64,000 nucleotides of DNA from Stutzerimonas stutzeri (GTDB lineage Bacteria; Pseudomonadota; Gammaproteobacteria; Pseudomonadales; Pseudomonadaceae). Both the position numbers and the translations under genes were made by a program. How positions within the stretch are numbered: position 1 is the first letter of the stretch; every line of letters begins with the position of its first letter. The stretch covers positions 62,001-126,000 of the forward strand of contig DDVX01000018.1 in the NCBI GenBank assembly GCA_002345575.1, given 5' to 3'. This document shows positions 29,862 through 37,094 of the stretch, piece by piece. Under the pieces are notes generated by a model. It did not search any database. It had not been told where the DNA came from and saw only the letters and a program-made list of their open reading frames with translations.

Positions 29862-32696
29862 ATGAACGCGCCTACCGTACTGCCGAACGGCTTTCTCGCG
29901 GCCGTCGAACGGCTGATCCCGGCCGAGCGTCGCTTCGATGATCCGCTCTCGACCCTGGCTTTCGGCACCGATGCCAGTTTCTACCGGTTGATTCCGAAGC
30001 TGGTGGTGCGCGTCGAATCCGAGGCTGAGGTGGTTCAGTTGCTCAAGCTGGCCCATGCCGAAAACGTCCCCGTCACCTTCCGCGCGGCGGGCACCAGCCT
30101 TTCCGGCCAGGCGATTTCCGACTCGGTGCTGATCGTGCTGGGTGACAACTGGAACGGCCGCGAGATTCGTAACGGTGGCGAGCAGATCCGCTTGCAGCCC
30201 GGCGTCATTGGCGCCAACGCCAACGCGGTACTGGCACCGTTTCAGCGCAAGATCGGCCCAGACCCGGCCTCGATCAACGCGGCGAAGATCGGCGGCATCG
30301 TCGCCAACAACTCCAGCGGCATGTGCTGCGGCACCGCGCAGAACAGCTATAAAACCCTCGCCGGCCTGCGAATCGTTCTCGCCGACGGCACTGTCGTCGA
30401 CAGCGAAGACCCCACCAGCGTCGCAGCTTTCAGCCAGAGCCACGCGACATTACTCGACGAGCTGGCCGAACTTGGCCGCCAGACCCGCGCCAGCACCGAG
30501 CTGGCCGCCAAGATCCGCCACAAGTACCGGCTGAAGAACACCACCGGCTTCTCGCTCAATGCGCTGGTCGACTTTGACCAACCGCTGGATATCCTCAGCC
30601 ACCTGATGGTCGGTTCCGAGGGCACCCTGGGCTTCATCAGCGCGGTGACCTACGACACCGTGCCGGACCACGCGCACAAGGCCAGTGCGCTGATCGTATT
30701 CCCCGACGTGGAAACCTGCTGTTTTGCCGTACCGCTGCTCAAGCAACAACCGGTGTCAGCGGTGGAACTGCTGGACCGGCGCAGCATGCGCTCGGTGGAG
30801 AACATGAAAGGACTGCCAGAGTGGGTCAAGGACCTGTCGCCCACGGCATGCGCGCTGCTGATCGAGTCCCGCGCAGCGACCCAGTCGCTGCTGTACGAGC
30901 AGATCAACCTGATTATGGGCTCCATTGCCCATTTCCCCGTGGAGAAACAGGTCGACTTCAGCGAAGACCCGGTCGTCTACAACCAGCTCTGGCGCATCCG
31001 CAAGGACACCTTCCCGGCAGTTGGCGCAGTACGTGAGACTGGCACCACGGTGATCATCGAGGATGTTACCTTTCCCATCGAACGCCTGGCCGAAGGCGTC
31101 AACCGACTAATACAGCTGTTCGAAAAGCACGCCTACAACGAAGCGATCCTGTTCGGCCATGCGCTGGAAGGCAACCTGCATTTCGTCTTCACCCAGGGCT
31201 TCGACGACCCAGCCCAAGTCGCCCGTTACGAAGCCTTCATGCACGACGTCACTCAGCTGGTGGCGGTGGAATTCGGCGGCGCGCTGAAAGCCGAGCATGG
31301 TACCGGTCGCAACATGGCGCCCTTCGTCGAACTGGAGTGGGGCGCCGAAGCCTACGCCCTGATGTGGAAGATCAAGCGCCTGCTCGACCCCACCGGAATT
31401 CTCAACCCGGACGTGGTGCTCTCTGAAGACCCACAGATCCACTTGAAGAACCTCAAGCCGATGCCCGCCGCCGACGAGATCGTCGACAAGTGTATCGAGT
31501 GCGGCTTCTGCGAACCGGTCTGCCCATCCAATGGGCTGACCCTGACGCCACGCCAGCGCATCGTCATCTGGCGCGACATCCAGGCGAAGAAACGCGCCGG
31601 CATCGACACCACAGAATTGGAGCAGCTCTACCACTACCATGGGGTCGAGACCTGCGCCGCCACAGGCCTGTGCGCGCAACGCTGCCCGGTGGGCATCAAT
31701 ACTGGCGACCTGGTGCGCAAGCTGCGCGGCAAGGAAGCCAACAAGACCAGCGCCGCCAACTGGCTGGCCGACCATTTCAGTACCGCTGTGCAGGGCACGC
31801 GCTTCATGCTGCATACGGCCAACGGCGCGCACCTGATCCTGGGGACGAAAAACCTGGGCAAAGCCTCTGCAGCGCTCACCAAGCTCAGCAAAAGCCGTGT
31901 TCCGCAGTGGACGCCAGCCATGCCGCAGCCTTTGCAGCGCCTGCACCTGCCCAAGCCGGCGGCAGGAGACGAGCGCCCGCGGGTGGTCTATCTGGCCGCC
32001 TGCGTCTCGCGTGCCATGGGGCCGGCGGCACGTGATCAGGAGCAGGCACCGTTGCTCGACACCACACGTGCCCTGCTGGAAAAAGCCGGCTACCAGGTGA
32101 TCTTCCCCGACAACCTGAACGATCTCTGCTGCGGCCAGCCCTTCGCTTCCAAAGGCTACGCCGAACAGGCCGAGCGCAAGCATCAGGAAACCCTCAACGC
32201 TCTGCTAAAAGCCAGTCGCGGCGGGCTTGACCCAATCTACTGCGACACCAGCCCCTGCACCCTGCGCATGGTCCAGGGCCTGACCGATCAGCGCCTGGAT
32301 TTCTACGATCCGGTGCGCTTCATCCGCACCCATCTGCTGGACAAGCTGGACTTCGCGCCGCAGGACGCACCCATCGCCGTGCACGTCACCTGCAGCACCC
32401 AGCATCTAGGCGAAGCACAGGCGCTGATTGACATTGCCCGCCGTTGCGCGAAGGAAGTGGTAATTCCCGAAGGCATTCATTGCTGCGGTTTCGCCGGCGA
32501 CAAGGGCTTCAGCACACCGGAGCTCAACGCCCACGCACTGCGCAGCCTGAAGGATGCGGTACAGGTCTGCAGCGAAGGCATCTCCACCAGCCGCACCTGC
32601 GAGATAGGGCTGTCGCGCCACGGTGAGATCGACTATCACGGGCTGGTATATCTAGTGGATCGGACCAGCCGACCGAAGGCGCCCATCCCCGCCTGA
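29862..32696 (+). CDS. dld: D-lactate dehydrogenase, FAD/FeS type (Dld-II)
   Basis: A 944-aa fusion flavoprotein. Residues about 1-470 form a GlcD-like FAD-binding oxidase (TFRAAGTSLSGQA; GKAEHGTGRN-like segment LKAEHGTGRNM); residues about 540-620 carry two 4Fe-4S motifs (CIECGFCEPVC, CAATGLCAQRCPVG); the C-terminal half has two CCG cysteine-rich domains (NDLCCGQPFASKG, HCCGFAGDKGF). This architecture is known for respiratory D-lactate or D-2-hydroxyacid dehydrogenases. It ends the lld cluster, 51 bp after lldD. Confidence 0.92.
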   Translation: MNAPTVLPNGFLAAVERLIPAERRFDDPLSTLAFGTDASFYRLIPKLVVRVESEAEVVQLLKLAHAENVPVTFRAAGTSLSGQAISDSVLIVLGDNWNGREIRNGGEQIRLQPGVIGANANAVLAPFQRKIGPDPASINAAKIGGIVANNSSGMCCGTAQNSYKTLAGLRIVLADGTVVDSEDPTSVAAFSQSHATLLDELAELGRQTRASTELAAKIRHKYRLKNTTGFSLNALVDFDQPLDILSHLMVGSEGTLGFISAVTYDTVPDHAHKASALIVFPDVETCCFAVPLLKQQPVSAVELLDRRSMRSVENMKGLPEWVKDLSPTACALLIESRAATQSLLYEQINLIMGSIAHFPVEKQVDFSEDPVVYNQLWRIRKDTFPAVGAVRETGTTVIIEDVTFPIERLAEGVNRLIQLFEKHAYNEAILFGHALEGNLHFVFTQGFDDPAQVARYEAFMHDVTQLVAVEFGGALKAEHGTGRNMAPFVELEWGAEAYALMWKIKRLLDPTGILNPDVVLSEDPQIHLKNLKPMPAADEIVDKCIECGFCEPVCPSNGLTLTPRQRIVIWRDIQAKKRAGIDTTELEQLYHYHGVETCAATGLCAQRCPVGINTGDLVRKLRGKEANKTSAANWLADHFSTAVQGTRFMLHTANGAHLILGTKNLGKASAALTKLSKSRVPQWTPAMPQPLQRLHLPKPAAGDERPRVVYLAACVSRAMGPAARDQEQAPLLDTTRALLEKAGYQVIFPDNLNDLCCGQPFASKGYAEQAERKHQETLNALLKASRGGLDPIYCDTSPCTLRMVQGLTDQRLDFYDPVRFIRTHLLDKLDFAPQDAPIAVHVTCSTQHLGEAQALIDIARRCAKEVVIPEGIHCCGFAGDKGFSTPELNAHALRSLKDAVQVCSEGISTSRTCEIGLSRHGEIDYHGLVYLVDRTSRPKAPIPA

Positions 32697-32857
32697 AGGC
32701 CTGATGGACATGGACGCCCATCACAAAAATGAAACGCTTGAGCGAAGCCGCAGTCGGAAATTTAGAGCCCAGCAGTCCGAGGGCTCCAATTCGCCTCGGC
32801 GCTGCCACAAAGTTTTTAAGGCAGGCCAGCCGGGAATATTACCCCTGGAGGACGCTC

Positions 32858-33166
32858 ATGAAACGATTTGCCCTATACGCTGCAGCTGCCATTTTGGCCA
32901 GCCCGGCCGCCTTCGCGGCTGACAAGGATCTCTGCGAAATCAACATGCAGGAGATCGACGACAACATGGCCACCACCATGGCCACGCTCGGCGAACCCGC
33001 AAAGAGCCAAGTCGAGCAACATCTCGAGCAGGCCCGTCAAGCACAACAGGCCGGCGACACCGAAGCTTGCATTGCCCACTCAACCAAGGCACTGCAGGAA
33101 CTCAAAGGTCCTGGCAGCTCCGGCAGCGGCGGCACCAGCGGAAGCGGGTCAGGCGCAGGCAACTGA
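32858..33166 (+). CDS. Small secreted protein, unknown function
   Basis: A 102-aa protein starting MKRFALYAAAAILASPAAFAAD, a clear Sec signal peptide with cleavage after AFA. The mature part is acidic/helical (EIDDNMATTMATLGEPAKSQVEQHLEQARQAQQAGD) with two Cys (LCEIN and EACIAH) that could form a disulfide, and ends in a Gly/Ser-rich tail. ATG 32858 is chosen because it gives the signal peptide and has GGAGG 8 bp upstream. No family recognised. Confidence 0.8.
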   Translation: MKRFALYAAAAILASPAAFAADKDLCEINMQEIDDNMATTMATLGEPAKSQVEQHLEQARQAQQAGDTEACIAHSTKALQELKGPGSSGSGGTSGSGSGAGN

Positions 33167-33177
33167 TTCAGTCGATA

Positions 33178-33202
33178 CGGGCAGGCCAACCTGCCCGTTT
33201 TC
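33178..33202 (+). terminator. Terminator after the small secreted protein
   Basis: CGGGCAGG/CCTGCCCG form an 8-bp stem with a CCAA loop, followed by TTTT. It ends the transcript upstream of ssrA. Confidence 0.8.
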
Positions 33203-33305
33203 ACGTCCGCCTCTTGAAACCCGACGGAATGCCCCTATCTATTGATTCGACGCAGCCTCAGCTTTGGCGTAGACTGCACAAACATGAAGCCGCTACTCGC
33301 TTCAT

Positions 33306-33696
33306 GGGGCCGATTAGGATTCGACGCCGGTAACGAAACTTTAGGTGCATGCCGAGTTGGTAACAGAACTCGTAAATCCACTGTTGCAACTTCTATAGTT
33401 GCCAATGACGAAAACTACGAGGGCTACGCTCTCGCTGCGTAAGCGGCGCGACTAGTCCTTCTGGTAGCTTCGGCTCCAGCGATCACTAGGGGATGCCTGT
33501 AAACCCAAAGTGATTGTCAAGCAGAACAGGATCGCCGCGTAGTACGTTGTGGACGAAGTGGCTAAAACTTACACAACTCGCCCAATGCACCCTGCCCGTC
33601 GGGCCGCTGAGGGTTAACTTAATAGACACGGCTAAGCATGTAGTACCGACAGCGGAGAACTGGCGGACGGGGGTTCAAATCCCCCCGGCTCCACCA
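33306..33696 (+). ncRNA. ssrA: Transfer-messenger RNA (tmRNA)
   Basis: The gene starts GGGGCCGATTAGGATTCGAC and ends with the TGGCGGACGGGGGTTCAAAT arm and encoded CCACCA, so the tRNA-like domain is intact. The internal tag frame reads GCC AAT GAC GAA AAC TAC GAG GGC TAC GCT CTC GCT GCG TAA, giving ANDENYEGYALAA with a typical LAA end. Pseudoknot regions lie between. A P4-type integrase begins 173 bp downstream, so the 3' end is likely the attachment site of the adjoining island. Confidence 0.96.
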
Positions 33697-33722
33697 AATA
33701 CCCTTCCCAGGAAGACCCAGAA

Positions 33723-33766
33723 AAGCCGTAAAGCCTAGAGAAATCAAAGCTTTACGGCTTTTTTAT
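33723..33766 (+). terminator. Terminator of ssrA
   Basis: AAGCCGTAAAGC and GCTTTACGGCTT form a perfect 12-bp stem with a 14-nt loop, followed by TTTTTTATT, 26 bp after the tmRNA CCA end. Confidence 0.9.
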
Positions 33767-33869
33767 TGCCCGCGTTGTCCCACCTGATCCCGGGGCATCC
33801 CACGGTTGACGGGGGCATATATGGGGGCATAAAACACTCTTCAGCTCGCTCGGAGAGGATGTGCCCCCA

Positions 33870-35087
33870 ATGCCCCTGAAAGACACCAACTGTCGCAACG
33901 CCAAGCCTCAGGACAAGCCATACCGCCTGTATGACGAACAGGGCCTGTACCTGGAAGTGCAGCCCAACGGAGGGCGTTATTGGCGCTTGAAGTACCGTTT
34001 TCTGGGAAAGGAAAAGCGCCTAGCTCTTGGCGTTTACCCCGAGGTCGGCTTGCAGGAAGCCCGACGAAAACGCGATGACGCTCGTGCCCAGCTTGCCCGC
34101 GGTCAAGACCCTTCACTGCAAAGGCGTATGGCCAAGGTGATCAGCCAGCTCGACCACCAACACACCTTTGAATCGGTCGCGACGCAATGGCTTACCATCC
34201 GCGAGTCGTCTTGGAATCCGGAATACACCCGCACTGTGCGGCAGCGCCTTGAGCTAAATGCCTACCCTTGGCTAGGAAAACTCCCGATCAGCAGCATCAG
34301 CACCCCGATGCTGGTCGAAAACCTGCAGCGCATCATCAAGCGCGGCGCTAGCGAGACGGCCCGCCGTGTCGCCCAGATCTACAAGCAGGTTTTCGAGTTC
34401 GCTGAAGCTGCCGGCATTACCCCACCCAATCAGATTGGCAATCTATCGCGCACGCTCCCAGCCAAGAGGGTGAAACACTTTGCGGCCGTAACCGATCCTG
34501 AAAAGCTGGGTACGCTGCTCAAAGCAATGGATTGCTACACCGGAACACTGCCTGTTTGTTGTGCGTTAAGGTTGGCCCCCCTTCTGTTCTGTAGGCCAGG
34601 AGACCTAAGACATATGGAATGGTCTGAGGTTGATTTGGACGCAGGCGAGTGGCTGATCCCTGGCCACAAAATGAAAGGCCTTACGGTCACTAAGGAAGAT
34701 CGACCAGATCACCTGGTTCCGCTCAGCCGTCAAGCAGTTTCCGTTCTCCGCGAGCTTAAACCGCTGACCGGAAAGCATCGCTTCGTGTTCCCATCAGCCC
34801 GAGGCGGTGACCGACCCATGTCCAACAACGCAGTGCTCAGTGCTCTTCGCCGCTTGGATATCACCAGCGATGAAATGACTGGCCACGGCTTTCGTGCAAC
34901 AGCTCGAACAGTCGGTGCTGAGGTGCTTGGATTCCGTCCAGATCTTTTGGAGCATCAACTTGCACACACAGTTAAAAATCCTCTGGGCAGAGCCTATGAC
35001 CGAACCACGTTTCTGCCTGAGCGCCGTGAGATGATGCAGAGTTGGGCCGACTACCTTGACTCCATCAAGGGCCAGTTGTCGACGTGA
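33870..35087 (+). CDS. P4-type tyrosine integrase of the ssrA island
   Basis: Site-specific recombinase of about 405 aa. It has the N-terminal DUF4102 arm domain (MPLKDTNCRNAKPQDKPYRL), a core-binding domain and a C-terminal catalytic domain with RPGDLR, the HxxR box HGFRATART, the second His in LAHTVKN and the nucleophile Tyr in AYDRTTF. The C-terminus (RREMMQSWADYLD) is typical of P4/CP4 integrases. A GTG three codons earlier is an alternative start. The gene directly follows ssrA, whose 3' end is a classic integration site; it presumably catalyses island insertion there. Confidence 0.95.
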   Translation: MPLKDTNCRNAKPQDKPYRLYDEQGLYLEVQPNGGRYWRLKYRFLGKEKRLALGVYPEVGLQEARRKRDDARAQLARGQDPSLQRRMAKVISQLDHQHTFESVATQWLTIRESSWNPEYTRTVRQRLELNAYPWLGKLPISSISTPMLVENLQRIIKRGASETARRVAQIYKQVFEFAEAAGITPPNQIGNLSRTLPAKRVKHFAAVTDPEKLGTLLKAMDCYTGTLPVCCALRLAPLLFCRPGDLRHMEWSEVDLDAGEWLIPGHKMKGLTVTKEDRPDHLVPLSRQAVSVLRELKPLTGKHRFVFPSARGGDRPMSNNAVLSALRRLDITSDEMTGHGFRATARTVGAEVLGFRPDLLEHQLAHTVKNPLGRAYDRTTFLPERREMMQSWADYLDSIKGQLST

Positions 35088-35593
35088 TCCGTGAGGGGAG
35101 TTTTTAGGTGGACGGGTGCTTATCGTCCGCATAGGCAACTCGCAGTACCACATAAGCCAGATGATCCACAGCATGATCATCTGGCTCAACCTGCACATTG
35201 GGCGATCCTAGACCGACTTGCACGCACGCTGCCACGATGCTATAAAATCTTCATCTGGCGCTCTTGAGGCGCCTAGGGATCCCACCGCAACTGGGTTAAT
35301 CGCTAGATTTTTGCCAGCCGCAGCAATCTCAGCAGCAGATCTTGGGCATCATCCGCTCAACATCTGGAATCGCAGGAATTATTTCCGCATCGCATAGCAC
35401 CTCTGTGGCTGTGCGCCAAAATTATCTGCCAGCACTTTTATATGCTGTTTGGATAAACCCTCCTAGACTGTTCCCCATAAATATTTCGTGTAGAGATTTT
35501 TTGAATTGCGGCAGGGGAAACCGCACCTAAAATTTATTAGCCCGCATATCGCAGCCGTGAGGAGGCCGGCGCGATGCATTGACGGAGCCCTAT
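35088..35593. other. Intergenic region with a long inverted repeat
   Basis: This 506-bp AT-richer region separates integrase and alpA. No gene is supported. AGCCAGATGATC (35155-35166) and GATCATCTGGCT (35175-35186) form a perfect 12-bp inverted repeat, and GGCGC...GCGCC a smaller one near 35260. These could be the integrase terminator or excisionase/integrase arm sites. Confidence 0.6.
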
Positions 35594-35854
35594 ATGATGT
35601 CGTCAGATGATCGCAATAAAAACAACTCAAACGAGCCACACTTCCTGCGCCTGCCTGAGGTCAAAAAGAAAGTCGCCAAAAGCCGCTCGAGCATTTATCG
35701 GGATATTCAGCTCGGAAAGTTTCCTTCTCAGTACGAACTAGGCAGCAGCCGCTCAGTTGGCTGGCTTAGCACTGATATTGAGGATTGGATAAAAAGCCGT
35801 CAGCGCATTAACTTGCGTCCCCGTTGTGAAGTGGCGGGGGCTGACCATGAATAA
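35594..35854 (+). CDS. alpA: AlpA-family phage regulator/excisionase
   Basis: An 86-aa MerR-like winged-helix protein. From ATG 35594 (MMSSDDRN...) the core FLRLPEVKKKVAKSRSSIYRDIQLGKFPSQYELG...VGWLSTDIEDWI is the AlpA DNA-binding fold. AlpA proteins activate integrase expression or act as excisionases in P4-like islands. A GGAG lies 7 bp upstream of the start. Its end overlaps the next gene by 8 bp. Confidence 0.9.
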   Translation: MMSSDDRNKNNSNEPHFLRLPEVKKKVAKSRSSIYRDIQLGKFPSQYELGSSRSVGWLSTDIEDWIKSRQRINLRPRCEVAGADHE

Positions 35855-36764
35855 AATCCAGACAAAAAGAAATTTAGCCACACAACCTACCTGCCTCAAC
35901 TGCGCAACTTATAGTTCACAAATAATCCACAACGCCTGTATCGAAACCTCGCGCCCACTGCTTACCGCTCTGATTCAGAGCGGTTCAAGTATTTCGATCG
36001 AGCATGGATATATTGTAATTGCCGACCAGAATGGAGTCGGCACGGCAAATCTTAAGAAAGATTGCTCAGAATCACTTATAAAGGAGATTCTTGAACTTCT
36101 CCAAATTGATGCATTTGTTTTCCTCAACCACTCAACAGGAGTTTACGAAAAAAAATACCCTGGCGTAACTCTTCAATTCATATCGAAAAATTCTGGAGAA
36201 AACTTTTACGCAATTTTCAATTCAGAACTTACTCGCGAGAGAAATACGAAATTCGGGTGTAAGGGCTCGCGTTTGCCAGAAGGACAATTCCGCGTTAGAG
36301 AACGTAGTGCTTTTTGTGCTTTTTGGCGCTCAACAAAACTTGCGTTTCCGCCGCGACTATCATCCTTTCATGACTATCTGGGAAACCTGAAAAATATTTT
36401 TTTCACTGCCAAGGAGGTTACGGGCCGGGAGAATCGGCTGGACGCACAGAGCCTACGCCCCCTGAGCGTGCCGGCTGAGGTAATTTGCCGGCGCCTTCTG
36501 GCGGACAATAGCCGGACACTGTCCGGACAAGCGCCAGACAGCAGGCAGACAAGCATGCCGGACAAGGAACCTGCTGAAAGCCGGGAACTGCAAGCGTTTC
36601 AGTGTGGTTCAGCTACATGCGCTAATAGCCGCGAAGAAGCGGTAATTAGGGTGCGCGAGTATAAGAGACCTCTCGGCACTCCATGCCAGCACAAGCGCCC
36701 TCAGGACCAAACGGAGGAGGAGTGGCTCGCAGACCTATCACGCCCCAGCGCTGAAAGCTGGTAA
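35847..36764 (+). CDS. Unknown island protein
   Basis: A 305-aa protein starting MNKIQTKRNLATQPTCLNCA that I do not recognise. It has a CxxC pair near the N-terminus (CLNCA), a mixed alpha/beta first half, and a charged, low-complexity C-terminal end (CQHKRPQDQTEEEWLADLSR). The first half is AT-rich, while from about 36400 the DNA is GC-rich and carries repeated CCGGACA units, so the gene may be a composite. The start overlaps alpA, suggesting co-translation. Confidence 0.65.
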   Translation: MNKIQTKRNLATQPTCLNCATYSSQIIHNACIETSRPLLTALIQSGSSISIEHGYIVIADQNGVGTANLKKDCSESLIKEILELLQIDAFVFLNHSTGVYEKKYPGVTLQFISKNSGENFYAIFNSELTRERNTKFGCKGSRLPEGQFRVRERSAFCAFWRSTKLAFPPRLSSFHDYLGNLKNIFFTAKEVTGRENRLDAQSLRPLSVPAEVICRRLLADNSRTLSGQAPDSRQTSMPDKEPAESRELQAFQCGSATCANSREEAVIRVREYKRPLGTPCQHKRPQDQTEEEWLADLSRPSAESW

Positions 36765-37094
36765 GGGCATACCTCTCTTGGTGTCGGGTCAGTTAATGGC
36801 TCGGGCATCAGGCGAGGCTGGCCTGGAATCTAAGGCTTTTTCGCAGTGAAGCTTCCCGTTCCTCTATCATCACCGGCATCGTGAAGTGATGAATTCCACG
36901 ATCGTTGACTCAAAGCGCTCGGCTGCTGAATCAAATTGCATTCGGCAGAAACCGATGCGGCTGAGCAGAGCTGAGCCGCCGATGCAGGCGGCCAGTCCAC
37001 AGAACGGCAGGTAGCAAGCGGAATGCAGCCATCGCTAAATTTAGCGGCTAAAAATCGCCGGCTTCGCGCAATAGCATCTGGATAGTGGTAAATC
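36765..37094. other. Intergenic leader of the methyltransferase operon
   Basis: These 330 bases hold no supported gene. The clearest element is a perfect 14-bp palindrome CGCTAAATTTAGCG at 37033-37046, 48 bp before the methyltransferase start, a plausible operator. A second TAGCGGCTA follows at once. Confidence 0.5.

Noticed and set aside
33514..33738. A 74-codon frame over the ssrA 3' half
   Set aside because: It lies inside the tmRNA gene and its terminator.
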